The notes under the pieces were generated by a model. It saw only the letters and a program-made list of their open reading frames with translations, did not search any database and was not told the DNA's origin. The position numbers and the translations under genes are program-made. Shown in pieces: positions 1 to 13,204 of a stretch of DNA of 64,000 nucleotides. Numbering within the stretch: position 1 is the first letter of the stretch; each line of letters begins with the position of its first letter. Origin of the DNA: Owenia fusiformis (Eukaryota > Annelida > Polychaeta > Sabellida > Oweniidae); assembly GCA_903813345.2 (NCBI GenBank), contig CAIIXF020000012.1, forward strand, positions 22,952,184-23,016,183, read 5' to 3'.

Positions 1-162
1 ATTCCTCAGTATTTTTAAAGTGAATCTTCGATTATCGAGAAACTTTTTCACGTTCAAATTTCACCTACTTATCCTACGTGGGTGGCTTCAAAGGTGATAC
101 CATCGGGAAACTGACAATGTAAGCTTCACTATGACATTATGCTTTTAGAAATCGATCGAGAA

Positions 163-203
163 ATGGCGGAGAAAAAGACCGATAAGTGTCATTTCTGTAA
201 AAC
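163..203 (+). CDS. Candidate first coding exon, unidentified
   Basis: An ATG in good context (AAATGG) opens 13 codons reading MAEKKTDKCHFCK plus two bases, then a strong donor (AC|GTGAGT). The phase (two bases left over) fits the SPPL3 exon that starts at 16,800, 16,908 or 17,016, and vertebrate SPPL3 also begins MAE. However, the conserved TYSW before AYS is missing and the distance is about 16.6 kb. It could equally be the first exon of another gene, perhaps one with a Cys-rich N-terminus, or chance. Confidence 0.2.
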
Positions 204-1151
204 GTGAGTTTGGGGAGCTAAAGTGGATTGGGACTGCAAGAAAGTCGGCCAATCAGAACGCAGCATTTCTTCAGTGAAACTTGGCATTCGAGAAATCACC
301 TTTACTCTCTATTTCCCCCATTTTCTCGTAATTTGGTCATTACAAAAGTGGAACCATCGGAAAGCTATTGTTCCGAGCAAAACCATGGTCTTATTTATTT
401 CGAAGTCTATCAATCAACAGCAGAGTTAAAGACTAATAAATTCCATTTTTATACAGCCAGTTTAGAGCAAAAAAGTGGATTCAGACTGCTACAACTTTAT
501 GCAAATTAGCTAGACGTATCTAGGTTAGTAGCCCACGTATGTGGGTTAGTAGGTTTGTTCTGTCAAGGCCGCGCATGTATCAATGCATAAGCAGATATCC
601 GTTTCAGCATACTTTGAAACCGTACCTTACGTGTTCTTTCACGGAATCCACGTAGATTGAAAAATGCTGACATATTTGGTCATTTCTATTTATTACACCT
701 TAATTCGTATGATAGAATAGCGGGGATATTCTTTTTTCCATCTGAAAATGTACAAATGTACTTCAACATTGGGTGGGGAAAGATTTGTACATCAAACAAA
801 CCTTATTCAAATACATGAAGAAATAAACTCATATTATCAAGAAATTCTTGAAACCTCTGTTGCAGTTGCACGCAAAGACAAGAAGACTTTATTTCATGTA
901 TTTGGTTCTATAACCTGCGTAATCAACTGCATGCCTGTATGTACCTCCATGCAGAAACCATTTTTTAGGACTATACGATTAAAGTTTTGTTTTTGGGGAT
1001 AATGACAAATATTCTACTATTTTCCGTATTATCTCAGAAGGAAAACTGAATCTTTCACAGATTTCATATCGCAAACATTATCTCGAAATATAGTTGACGA
1101 TGCTTTTGGCCATACTAACTGACTAATAATTAATACATCTTGTTGATAAAC
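204..1151. other. No recognisable gene
   Basis: AT-rich sequence with only short open frames that have no family resemblance. Nothing could be assigned. Confidence 0.5.
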
Positions 1152-1536
1152 GATGGAATCAGACTATGTTCGGCCTATTGTCATAATCAAAACAATCAGT
1201 CATTTCAATCATTTTATGCTATGGGCTTATTTTAAATATTGTTTATCCAAAGTAAAATTGGTTGTCTGAGTACGTTTGAGATCGGCGTTTAGCGCATTAC
1301 ACTACGTTGAAGCCTGGACGATATAAAAATGACTTTTTCATTTATACCAGGTGATGGATGGAATCAGACCATGTTCGATCTATTTTCGCAATTAACAAAT
1401 CAGTCATTTAAATCATATATCAAAAGTATAATTGGTTGACTGAGTACGTTTGAGATATCAGTCATTTAAATCATTTAATGCTATAGGCTAATTTGGAATA
1501 TAAAAATATAAAATTGGTTGTCTGAGTACGTTTAAG
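1152..1536. repeat. Degenerate direct repeat, about three copies
   Basis: Three diverged copies begin near 1152, 1353 and 1456. They share blocks such as GGAATCAGAC, CAGTCATTT and GAGTACGTTT. Spacing is irregular (about 200 and 100 bases), so this is an old local duplication and not a regular minisatellite. Confidence 0.7.
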
Positions 1537-1626
1537 ATTTCAAACAGTATACTTTCAATAGAAAATAAAAATGGATTAGAGCAGTATTGATTATTTTTAA
1601 ATTTATAAGGAAAAAACCACCCCGCT

Positions 1627-1815
1627 TGTAAGGTTAGACTTTCACCAGGCCGTCATCGCCTCCCTAGATATCCAGCATGAAAAAAGTGCATTTTAACATC
1701 ATACAGAGATGGTTGCTCAATGCTAATATAATTTATAATGAAAACAATGCAGCTCTACTTTCAAGGTTAGACTTTCACATGGCCTTCATCGCCTCCCTAG
1801 TAGATATCCATCATT
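1627..1815. repeat. Two-copy direct repeat, period about 134 bp
   Basis: The block GGTTAGACTTTCAC..GGCC, followed by TCATCGCCTCCCTAG, occurs at 1632 and again at 1765 with a few substitutions. It is a local tandem duplication without coding signal. Confidence 0.65.
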
Positions 1816-4800
1816 GGCCAGCCGATCTTGAGGGTTCGGAAAGTACCTGGAAGGCGGGAAAGGGACTGCTGCGTTTGTATTTGTAGTGATAGAGATGCAG
1901 GCAGGAGGACTAAATTCCGTAATGCATGAGCCAAGTGTGCCAAGCCCGGTGCCAAGGGTCTTCACTTGGACTGTTGCAGACACCACGTGTGCTGAAAATA
2001 CTAACAGACTAGCATATTGACATGATTCATTCATTACAATATAACGTAATGGATAAGATGTGGCTTATACATTGTACATACTATTTTGTTGGTCACTTGT
2101 TTCGCATGTTACTAGCTTCACGTTTACGATCTATACTAACAAGTACAAGTAGGCTTTCACAATTAAACCATGGTTCATTATACACATCACACATGTTCTG
2201 CCAATTAAAGTTATCCTGAATTTGTATGAATTTGAATTATCCTGATATTGTATATTTATTCATTATTTTTGTACATAGCATGTATATTGTTCGTATATGC
2301 TGAATTTCTTTAATTTGAAAGAAGGAATAATAAAAGAAAGAGGATAAATATTTGTATCATATTTTAATTTTAATTATTGTTTTAAAATATTTGATAAGCT
2401 ACGCCAAATGTGTTGCGCAAGAACGGGCGCATTACTAAAAGTAATTACGTTTAGTTTTCAAATTCTTTTTCTTTCAACCGTGCGATATTTCCAATGTTAA
2501 TTTTAGCTATAAAACCCCTCTAAGAACTGAAATATGTATTGATTAAGTGACGTTCAACATGTTACCATAGTAACTAAAAGTGAAAATAAAGCATTTTAAC
2601 ACTTGCAATATCATCAAGATAGATACCAGTGGAAGAAATATCATGGAGTGGAAAAACCATAAAAATCGATTTTTTCATCAATATTATAGTCATTTCCGTG
2701 GCATTTTGACGTCATAACAATTCCAAAACCCCACGGCACTCAAAGGGTTAAAGCGGGCGCCAAATTAACCCAATCTACAGTAGTTTAAATTCTAATAAAT
2801 ATGACGTGGAGGAAATTGATATTAGATGAAATGAAAGATCATATTATGAAGCTGTTGATGAAGGATGATAAATTGGTTTTAAACCAAGCTGAGGAAATCT
2901 ATTAATAATGTATAACTGCTAAGATTGTGTATCATATATAGTAAAATTGTAAAGTTGAACACTTCTGTCAGAGGAATACCACCATAGCACCTTCATTCTT
3001 ATCATAATAATCAAGAATTACAATCTTTTCAGCTGTTATGTGGAAAAACATGCTATATCATTAAGAAAGTGTCCATTCATATTTGGTGACATTTAGAGAA
3101 ATGAATTTTACAAGGTGATCCTGTTTAAGAAAGTGCAAGGGCTACTTAACCAAGTAATCCATATCAATTCATAAAATAAACAATCAAATAAACAATCATT
3201 TATATCAGCAAGATTAAAAAATTTACCTCAAAAATAATTTACAAGCCTGTAACAGAAATATAGTAAATTCGTGAACCTAATTTTTAGGTTTAAAATATAA
3301 TCAAAGGAGTATACAATGACCTTTTGGTTCGATTTTTTGGACAAAGACATTCATTTTTTATTCAGGTTAAATTATTGTCCTTCTGTAGCCTATTTAGATT
3401 TTTTATAAAGTATGTCATGTCAGCTGCCACTGTTGAATATCACAAACAAATGAGGTAAATGTGCAAACATATCACTTTAGAATAGCTCAAGAAGCACATT
3501 CTAGGATTCAGATATTCCTTTATGTGTCTCTCTTCATGTGCTTTTATCTGTTTTATAGGGATCCATTCGGGGCTAATTCACACCATTTGTCTCGGCACCA
3601 ATTTTTGCCCCTATTTGAAGAATTTTTATTTTTTTTCAAAACATCATATTTTCACATTATACAGACTTCCCTTGGCATTTTTAAAGATGCTTTCCTTGTT
3701 CACATCATCTCTACCCTTTGAGGTAAAGAAGCAAATGTGGCTTACCATTAACTCAAATGTCTTCATTCTAATTAAGACAGCTGTCTCACCCATATTTAGA
3801 AATTATAAGTGCAACTTGAAGATAATCTGCTATATGGTAATATGTTCATTGAAACCTGCTTTAAATGAGTATGAAAATCTATGGTGAATTTTCTTCAATA
3901 TATTTTTCATTATTCCTTTGGATATTAGCATGTTCTAGTGATTATTGTTTTAAAAATCATGTCACTTTTTGTTGAGATATTTTAGATTTTGTCATATTTC
4001 TCACAGAAAGTTACATACACGTATTTGGGTTTGTTTATGATCTACAAAGGGACTTAAAATTGTATCTAGTGACCATCTCTTTAATGTCTACTTATGAAAA
4101 TATATAATTATCACTATAAATCATGTCAGTCTTTTTGTTTAGGTCACTGTGCAGGTTAGCATTTGTGTTTCATGCTGAAGGTACATTAAAGTTGCATAAC
4201 CATTAAATTATAAATGAAAAATATAAAAAGTTACAACCCCAGCATATGTTTGACTGGCTTCTTACATATCATTATGTAGGATTTCAGTATTTTTGTCTGA
4301 GTGTTGTCAAATTACGTTTTTTAATGAACAAAAGGTGTTTCAACATTGGATAATGTTTAAACAGGTTAATTATATACACATGTATTCCTAATAATGTACC
4401 TACTTATGATAATGCATTATTGTTGTTTTCTGGTTATTTACCCTTTATGAAATTTTTGGTTTTGCTTCTCTAAAGAAGAGCATCTTATCGTAGAATTTTT
4501 CTGTGAGCTAACGAGCCTCTGGTTCTCAGAGTACTAAGACTTCCCCATTCTGTCATTAGGCTTAAGTAATTTACTCGATACAATGATCCAGATTTCAACT
4601 ATTGACAGGGGTACAATGTCCACATTAGTGATGCAGCATGGCTGCCACTACTAGGTAAAGTAAGTAAAATTTCCTCAAGGTAAGACTATTCCTGTAGTAT
4701 GAAGGAATTTGGAAGATGTTCTCACTTTGGGATCTGCTGACTTGAGGATGTGGTCTGAGTGAGCATACTGTGGTTCAATGATTACAAAAATGAGTAGGAA

Positions 4801-7800
4801 TGTAACATTTAAAAATGTCTTGAGGTTTTATACCAGAGGCTGTGAGCTGTTCAAATGTCAGACTTTACTCATCTAAATTAGTTTTGTTAACTGCTTCACC
4901 AGATGATTCATATTAATTATTTTGCAATTTTTCTAAGATTTGTTGTGAGATAGCTATAAGTGTGATTATGCTGAAGTCTATCAGACACAGGAGATCAAAA
5001 TAACCCCCACCCCAGGCTGATCTGATCCTATATATGAGAACGATCTTTCTTGGATGTAGCTCCTCACCAACCAACTTGTTTGATATGGAGAAAAGGAGGG
5101 GAGGGGTATAAGGACCTTATGCAAAATTGTTTACATTGCATCATTTCAGTCTCAGCCCTCTCTCGAGTCCCCAACTACTTCTCCCCTCCGTTAATACTCT
5201 ATTCTCTTGCTCCCCTCTCATCATCTTTACTCTTTGTGTCCTCAAGATCTGTTTCTAAAAATTACAAGTATTTCATTCAAATTGTATATCTAAGACCACA
5301 CATCTTGACTATATAAAATGATCTATTTCACTACTGTACATGTAGTTAATGTAATCCATGTATTGTGAGGTCAGCATGATTTGACTCATTTAATCATTAT
5401 TTAATACACATTATTGATGGATTGCCAGTTTTTTGTATTGATATTGGTTACCTTAATATTTACAAGTACGAGGTTAACTCTGAGGTCATACTCACTAAAT
5501 AAGTTTCATTTTCAATTGATAGAGAGGTTAGTTACATTAGTTGGGAGAACTCAGTGCTGAACATAACATTATGACCTCCAGGGATAATTGTCCCCCTCTC
5601 TATTTAAACTATTTCCTTAGGATATAGTCTTGCGTAAAGACTATCAAGTCTGAAAAACCAAACATGAGGCCCTAATTTTGAAAATAAAGGCCTATTTTCT
5701 CGATAATTTGGCCTAAGATTAAAAGATATAGCCTTCTAATGCCTAAAAAGGTCCTCTAATTGGGACCCTGAAAAATTGCTGGGCCCACCCTAGAGTGTAT
5801 CTCTTTTGGGGTTAAGTAGAAGACTTGGGAGACTTGCTGCACAACTATGTGGTCAGATATTGTGCTTGTAAAGGAGGTCGTATGGTAAGAAATTAGCTTA
5901 CTGTATAAGCTACAGATGTTCAACACATTTATGTGTCAATATGAAGTTCTAATCCAAATAAATATGAACATATTCTTATCAATGTGTTTTACAGATATTT
6001 TTTTATGCTGGTACCCTTCATAAGAAGCATACTCTGTCTACACTCTTAAAGATATCTTTGATTCGCCTTTATCCAATCCGAATGTATCTCTCTTGCTTCT
6101 ATGTAGCTAATATTTATTTCACACTTAAACTTGCATAATAGTCAGTAAAAACTACATGAGATCATTAAGATTTTTGGTATAAAACAGTAATTTGTTATAT
6201 TAGAGGAATATTTGACTAGCTAATGTTAGGATTCAGGGTATGTAACTGGAAGCCATAGAATTTTCCATTTTTTATTCATTAAAAAGATATTTAACAGCGG
6301 TTAGAGCAGCTTTTCACAATGTATATTGTGTATTGAAGGATGTTTGAACAGGTTATAATGTATAGTACAGTAACAACTGTCAAGGAACTGAGAATTGTCT
6401 CAGAATCTGAACACCTTCTCTGTATACTGTACCATCTTGGTCTATAGAGCTGGACACAGAGCCTCGCTTCAAGACTGTAGACCCCTCCCACCTTGTATTT
6501 TATTTGCACATGTATTTTATAGGACTGAAAGCATACACTGGTTTGATAGAAAGGAAGAAATGCTGTACAACCACATAACAACGAAAAAATATTCACTTGA
6601 GTTTTTCTTCTCCTATATGCAGTTCTTGGATTCAGATCAATTTTCTTCGATTAGCTTGATAAATAATTAATATAATGGTGTTACTAAAAACAAATACCCC
6701 CACAAAAACAATTGTTTAAGATCTTTTCAAGTATATTAGATTGCACGATATTCACTAATACAAGTATAACATTTCAACAACTTTGTACCCTTTTCAATGG
6801 TTTGACATCACTTCTTTAGAGAGTGTCATCTACATCGTTAGTACCAAAGTCTGTACCTCAGGATAGAAATGTAACATTGTTAACCCAAAGATATTGTAAT
6901 TGTCATATTTAAAACGAAAAATAAGGTGTGAAAGAGAATAATTAGCAAGAAAGACATAATGACATACCTTCTATTACCACCAGGTCCATGTGGTTGAAGT
7001 GAGTGCATTACTTGCCTCTAATGAGAATCTTTCAAAAGGGTCATTATTACCATCCTTGGACGTCCAAGGGTATTTGACTTGTTTCCATAATTGAATTGAA
7101 TCTGAATTGAGTAATAAATGAAGTCCTTTGAATGAAGGATGCATTATTACTGTACATGTACCTTTAGTTTTCGTTAAGAGTTCTAGAGAGAGCAGATCTT
7201 TCACAAGTGTAAGATAAAGAGATGATCAAAATGCAAGTAGAACAACATGTTGGGTGATATAACATTTTCTTGTTAATGTAAAATTGATTTGAAAAAAATA
7301 TATTGACAATTGTAAGAACTCCGCATGCAGAATTATATAAAACTGATCCTCAATGATAAACCAAGTCATCCCCATCTTTTCTGTTTTGAGATGCTAGTTG
7401 CAAATTGGATATTTGGTTTAGTATTGGGATGAAAAAAGACCATTTATGATTATTTGTGAGGGGTGTTAAAAACATCTTGCATATCGAGGCTATTGATCTC
7501 CATCCGTATATCCCCTTAACTTCACCCACAGTTGGATGTATAGGAGAGGTATCACCATGGAGATTGAAGCAAGTAAGAAAAACATTCTGGTTATAACCAG
7601 TTGTTTTTAATAGAACAGTATTTAGTACATCTCACAGGAGAGGAAATGTATACTACTCTTAAAATGTTTAGGTTGTCATGACCTTGACCTTGTTTTGGCC
7701 TTGGTTGATATGTTGCTATAGGGAAGGGGGGGGGGTGAAATGTAAGATGAAGAAGAAAATAAATCCTTGTTAAAGAGTAAAGATAGGATGTGTCAGTAAC

Positions 7801-8149
7801 TTTGGTTTTAACAGCTCAAGTTTCACAGCTGCATCTTAGTTACCATGGTAACCACTTCAATGTTAATTCTATTCCATGTAGCAATTTCAGCAGCCAGTAT
7901 TAGATAGATACAAGGGAATTCACTATTAATATTTGAAGAACTGCTAAGGTCATACCAGAGCATATATGATATAATGTCACTAAAATTTTACTCTGAAATA
8001 TTGTATTTTGTTTTAATACAGCCATTCCTGTTTTTATGTGTTGGCCATTTCTGTTTCGATACCACCAATTGCACAGTTCTTGAAAGTGAATTCTTCCTGT
8101 GGCTGAACATCACCCTGAGACACAGAGTTTAGTACTCACTATAGTACTA
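1816..8149. other. Gene-poor AT-rich stretch
   Basis: No exon of a recognisable family was found on either strand. Open frames are short and low in complexity. If SPPL3 exon 1 lies upstream, this would be part of SPPL3 intron 1; otherwise it is intergenic. Confidence 0.4.
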
Positions 8150-8890
8150 TATTATTGATTATTGTATGATCTGTAAAATGAAACCTTCTGATTGGTCAAT
8201 TCTTGTGCTGTATCAATCTGTATTACTGCTGAGATTGTCCCCATTGACCATCTCCATGCAATAGAGAAAATATAGGTATGGAGGGGACAATCTCAGTAGC
8301 AATACAGAAAATGTAGAATATTTCCTAGATTATCTCCTAAGTAAAATGTATTGGCCTAAAATCATACAATAAAAACAATAGAATGATTTGAAGTGCCATA
8401 CAAGATATAATTGTGCTCTAAATATTTTGTATTGACACTCAACTTCATCTCAAGCAAATACAGAATTTCTCGAGCAAAATATATCCTGTATTGCACTTCA
8501 AATCATTCAATAACTTGTATTATAACATACCTATGATGATGTATAGTGCAAAGTGTACACAAGACAGCGGGCCAATATAAGTTTTGAAAAGCCCACGCCC
8601 GCTAACCTTCTGATTGGTCAAGGCGCTGATGTCATAACCAATCAATCGAAGATAAAACTGCACGAGCAATTTTTCTAAACTCATTTCAATCATTTTCAAA
8701 CCATTTGTTTGTCAATTCTATAAGAAAACTGTACTCTCTGACCAGTCTACATCATTATAGGTATGTTATAAATCGTTTATGTCACTATCGTGGCACATAT
8801 GCCCTCGGTTCTCAGAGATCAATGCCCCTCCCAAGGTCGGGCCATATATCACTGAGACCTCGGGCATATATGCCACGATAGTGACATAAC
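8150..8890. repeat. Cluster of nested palindromic (foldback) elements
   Basis: Four inverted-repeat pairs are visible. 8217-8242 pairs with 8284-8309 (ending GAGATTGTCCCC / GGGGACAATCTC). 8381-8418 pairs with 8473-8509 (GAATGATTTGAAGTGC / GCACTTCAAATCATTC). 8519-8543 pairs with 8748-8771 (TTATAACATACCTAT). About 8778-8806 pairs with 8866-8888 (TATGTCACTATCGTGGCA). They look like nested or adjacent non-autonomous foldback elements. No transposase is present. Confidence 0.75.
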
Positions 8891-9458
8891 CTCTAAGTAC
8901 CAAGAAACGAAATTAAGCTTTTCAAAAGAGTAACAAGATATTCCATCTAATAAGAAATTATTGACATGTTTTGGCTGCATTGTACTTACAATGTCCTCTC
9001 TATTCATTTTTGGTTTATTGTTTTAATGCCAAGGACTATAACATTATTGATTACCTAAGTTCTTTTTGCATCTGTAAATTGAAAATTATTGGAAATTGAA
9101 AGTCTAACATGGAAAGGTATTGCAAATATTCCTCAAAACAGGTGATATGGGTAAAAATAACAGTTTCGTGTATTTTTCTGTTGCCTGCTTGTTTTGAAAC
9201 ACCTGGATGTGAAGAGAGAGCTTCATGAGTTGAGCAGATTTTTGGTGTTATGTGTGATTACTATATACGTTAACATTTTTATTATATTAAATGTTCATCT
9301 CAACTGTTGGTTTTTCTTGCGAATCCCCCTTCCTCTGTATCACTTTGAGACTATCAGTTATCATATGTTTCAGCATGAAAGCAACGCTTGAGTGGTCATA
9401 CATTTTTACTTGAGTGGAGGATTTCCCGTATCACACAAGCTGAAACATGTGATGACGA

Positions 9459-9791
9459 TTTTATCACATACTATGCAAAATTCCAGTAATTTGATTGGGC
9501 AATATGTACGTGGCTACTTCTCATTACATGAAAAACAGCCAATTATTAGTCCGTAACAATAACAATCAATAACAAACAATCAAAAATATTACACCATTAC
9601 ATCATGAACCCATTTATTCCTCCTATACTATTCAATTTAGTAATGATGTCATCAATAGTATCCAAGGCAAAAGTATGAAAACATCATCACTGGTTGTCTC
9701 TAGTAATGTGTGAGACAGCCACGTGAGACGGGAAAACTCACAGTGTACCCAATCAGATTACTGGAAATTTACATAGTATCATGTGATAAAT
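9459..9791. mobile_element. MITE-like element with inverted termini of about 45 bp or more
   Basis: The left end (TTTATCACATACTATG, then CCAGTAATTTGATTGGG) is mirrored at the right end (CCCAATCAGATTACTGG, then CATAGTATCATGTGATAAA). An inner pair, ACGTGGCT/AGCCACGT, extends the arms. The ~330-bp length and absence of an ORF fit a non-autonomous DNA element. The superfamily is not determined. Confidence 0.75.
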
Positions 9792-9977
9792 CACAGTCTT
9801 CTACCAGATTTGAGTTTTCCTTCTAGAAACATATTCCTAGTTTCAAAACATAATAAAAATGAGGTAATGAGTATTAGAATGAAATTACAGTCATGATATG
9901 TTGCAAAGAGACTGTCATGCTGTTATTGCAAGATTTCTGTCTTAAAAGATATCTAGCCACTCAAATAACAATGGCTG

Positions 9978-10004
9978 AAATAAATAAATAAATAAATAAA
10001 TAAA
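9978..10004. repeat. (AATA)n microsatellite
   Basis: About six to seven uninterrupted AATA units. Confidence 0.9.
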
Positions 10005-11242
10005 GACATGGCTTAAAATGTCTATAAATAGAGGTTATACCTAGTGAGGGATTGTATATTGGGTTTATCCAGGGGTAAGATATTATATCATAATGATCAT
10101 GGTATTAATATCCTTATGTTATTGTACCCTTATCAATACAGTACAGCTTGATTTCGCTTCCTCAAAAGAGAGCTTCAACTACATCCTAATGTACTACTCA
10201 GAGAACACTATCATGGGAATAAGTTGAATAGGTCATTAGTAGACTGAGTTATTATCCTGATATCACTGATAATGACAGGTTTGTTATGAATAAAAAACAT
10301 CACAATTGAGTAATCACCTCCGGAGATATATTTTGCATAAACTGAAAAATGGAGATAGACAAAAATTATAAATCAAGTGAACTAGTGGTTTTGAATACTT
10401 TACATATTCAATATATTCTGAATAGTATACAGGTTAATGGAATTATTTAGAATGGTTTCATTGAATTGGATACATATTGAATTTTTTCGAAGTTTGAAGT
10501 TTAGTTTTTATAAGCAAGTATGAGATGAATGCAAATAAGCTCAGCGTTTATATTTTATATTCATACACTATTTATATAAATTAAAGTAATGCTTATCCTC
10601 GAATATATATAGCACTTAATAAGATGTAATTCTTTTAAGTCTTTTTAAAATTAATCAGGCCATATTCAAGGTTCACATTGCAAGCTAATGGAATAGACTG
10701 TTTGTTTGTCCATTTGTCCATCTGTCTGTACACAATTGGCTCTTACTTGCCTCATTTTGGCGTCATTGTTAGGTACTTGAGCCCTCCAAATGATGCTATT
10801 TTATTGATACCGTATTATCTCTATTAAACGCACACTCTCTAATAAACGCACACCCGACTTTTTGTCCCAGGTTAGAAAGTCCTGTCCAGATAATATAGAG
10901 ATCTGACGAAGCTCTAATAAAAAAAACATTGTGGGCGATAATAGAGTATTTTCACCTACCGGTTTATTGTGTCGATTCCAGAAGCGATTCCAATTTATTT
11001 ATATCATCAGCAGCACGTCCCTTCAATACATTTCATTAACTATTTATTGTAATTTTATGTATTTAATATGTCTGATTTAAAATAAATACCATAGTAATAA
11101 CATGTTGTGTTGTGATAGAGTTACCGCCACAAGACCGCTCGTTAAAATAATGCATCATGATTCATGACGTCACGATTTCCCATCATGCAACGTAAGAAAT
11201 TTCTTCAGGTGTTCGTGTAAATAATACACAATAGTGTATATA

Positions 11243-11431
11243 CAGGGTGATCCAGAAGTAACGTCAAAGACATTGTAATTTCAAAAGTATTCATCAGATC
11301 TTCATGAAATTTGGTATACATGTACCCACAACATTTTTGAGTTACCATCTCAAAGATTGGAATTCAATCATTTCATTGGTTGAAATTATGGTTGCTATAG
11401 TAACCCGATATCGCGTAACCCGGGGCAAATT
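11243..11431. repeat. Mariner left terminal inverted repeat (189 bp)
   Basis: Runs from CAGGGTGATCCAGAAG to CCGGGGCAAATT and matches the reverse complement of 13,016-13,204 almost perfectly. Confidence 0.93.
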
Positions 11432-11546
11432 ACTTAACGTGTAATGCGTAATCTCAAAATATCAACAAGATCTGAAATTGTTATATCCTCAACATTTTAT
11501 TTCACAACAATATAAATCATACTATTGCACAGTTACTAATAATAGT

Positions 11547-12782
11547 TCATTCTACATAATTGCCACCATTTGCAACACATTTCTCATGTCTGGATACCCA
11601 TTCCTTGAACACAGAATTAAATCCATTAGAACTCATTCCTTGTAGGGCTAGTACTACGGCATTTTTCAATTCCTCACAGGATTGAAAATTATTTCCACTA
11701 AGGTTTCTTTTTAGTTCCCCATACAAATAAAAGTCACTGGGGGCAAGATCAGGTGAATAAGGGGCATGTTCAAGTTGTTGAAATCCAAGTGTTTGGACTG
11801 TGTTGCTGGTCAGGATTGCAGTGTGCGTAGGGGCATTGTCCCAATGCAAGATAAACTGCTGCAGATGTCCGGGACGCTTTTTCCTCAGGGAACGTTGAAG
11901 ATCACGCTTCAGAACCTGAAAAACAAATGTTTAATGGTTGTTAAACCAGTTGTTTCATTGATTGGATTTGGATTTGAATCATGGCCATGGAGTTATAATT
12001 ATATTGACAGTGAACAACATTTAAATACTTTAATTTAAAAATAAAATTCACAGTATGATGTATTATTAGAACAAATGATATCTTACCTTTGCAATGTAAA
12101 CGGCATTAATTCTCTGGCCAATGGGAACAAAATGGGTTAACACCATTCCTCTAATGTCAAAGAATGTCACAACCATTTGTTTCTTTTGTGGAATTCCTGG
12201 TACTATTTTAGGCTTGGTTGGTGTTGGGGAGTTGTCATGTTTCCACGATGAACTTTGTTGCGTGGTCTCTGGGATGTAGAATGATAGCAATGATTCGTCA
12301 CTCGTAATGATCTTGTTAAGAAAGTCATCTCCATCTCTCCGATATTTTGCAAGAAAGTCCCTTGAAGCCTTAACACGCCGGTCTTTCTGCTCCTGTGTCA
12401 AGTCATGCGGCACCCATTTAGCAGACACCTTCTTTAACAGACAGTTCTTTGTCAGTATCCGTTGCACAGTCCCATAGCTCAGATCGTGTTTTTCAGCCAA
12501 TTCTCTGATAGAAATTTGCCTATTGTCCATAACATCAGCTTCAATTGCTTTGATGGTTTGATCATCGAATGACGACACTGGCCTGCCTCCTCGCTGCTTG
12601 TCTACCACTTCATCATATCCACTGGAATACTTGTTAAACCACCTGTAAATGTTTCTCTCAGCAATGGCAGCTTTACCATATGCCTTCTTTATCTGTCTTA
12701 TAGTCTCTTTTACACCTTTCCCCAACTTTACACAGAACTTAATGTTTGTTCTTTGCTCTATTTTACTCTGACTTGGCGCCAT
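11547..12782 (-). CDS. Mariner transposase, two exons
   Basis: Cut-and-paste transposase of the mariner family. Exon 1 is 12,782-12,087 (232 codons) and exon 2 is 11,915-11,547 (122 codons plus TGA), giving 354 residues, the usual mariner size. The N-terminus carries a SETMAR-type helix-turn-helix (about residues 8-50), then a second HTH (IRELAEKHDLSYGTVQRIL). The catalytic triad is visible: Asp in ITSDES (about 162), Asp in HWDNAPTH (about 258) and Asp in LAPSDFYL, 35 residues later, i.e. DD34D. The first motif reads SDES where TGDET is usual; the Asp is kept but activity could be altered. YSPDLAPSDFY is the mariner signature. No stop or frameshift was seen apart from the intron. Confidence 0.93.
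11916..12086 (-). other. Intron inside the mariner transposase (171 bp)
   Basis: On the - strand exon 1 ends GCAAAG|GTAAGA and exon 2 begins after TTTGTTTTTCAG|GTTCTG. Both are near-consensus splice sites. Joining in phase 0 gives ..YIAK-VLKRDLQRSL.., restoring a continuous transposase. Reading through the intron meets a stop shortly after the donor. Confidence 0.88.
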
Positions 12783-13015
12783 CTTGAATTGGGTGGGTTA
12801 GTGTCCTTGGTCATGTTAGTATTTGTCATGGATGATGGAAGCAATTCAAAGAAATTGAAAGCTTTTTATGAATGCCTATTGTGACATCACAACTATTACA
12901 TATTTGTTACCATGGCAACAAATATAAAAATCATAGAAAACAAACAATGAACATTTTCAAATGTTACTGACTTTTTAAATTAGAGAAATTCACAAAAACG
13001 TTATGGTTTCTCTTC

Positions 13016-13204
13016 AATTTGCCCCGGGTTACGCGATATCGGGTTACTATAGCAACCATAATTTCAACCAATGAAATGATTGAATTCCAATCTTTGAGAT
13101 GGTAACTCAGAAATGTTGTGGGTACATGTATACCAAATTTCATGAAGATCTGATGAATACTTTTGAAATTACAACATCTTTGACGTTACTTCTGGATCAC
13201 CCTG
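13016..13204. repeat. Mariner right terminal inverted repeat (189 bp)
   Basis: Inverted copy of 11,243-11,431. Visible differences are a two-base CA/TG change near the outer end and a T/C change in the ACAACATTT block. Confidence 0.93.

Larger units (their letters stand above)
11243..13204 (-). mobile_element. Mariner (DD34D) DNA transposon, near intact, with long TIRs
   Basis: The element begins CAGGGTGATCC and ends GGATCACCCTG. Each end sits in TATATA, so a TA target duplication is present but its exact register is ambiguous. Terminal inverted repeats are about 189 bp each and differ at only about three positions, which points to a young insertion. The transposase is on the - strand with one intron. 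TIRs of this length are far beyond the ~30 bp usual for mariner. Confidence 0.93.

Noticed and set aside
1786-2034. - strand ORF of 82 codons rich in Thr/Ser/Pro
   Set aside because: Overlaps a local direct repeat and has no recognisable domain; not supportable as a gene.
5876-5890. Possible SPPL3 first exon ending GTCGTATG|GTAAGA (would give Trp at the junction)
   Set aside because: The phase and a Trp codon fit, but the upstream peptide (MWSDIVLVKEVV) does not resemble MAEQTYS.
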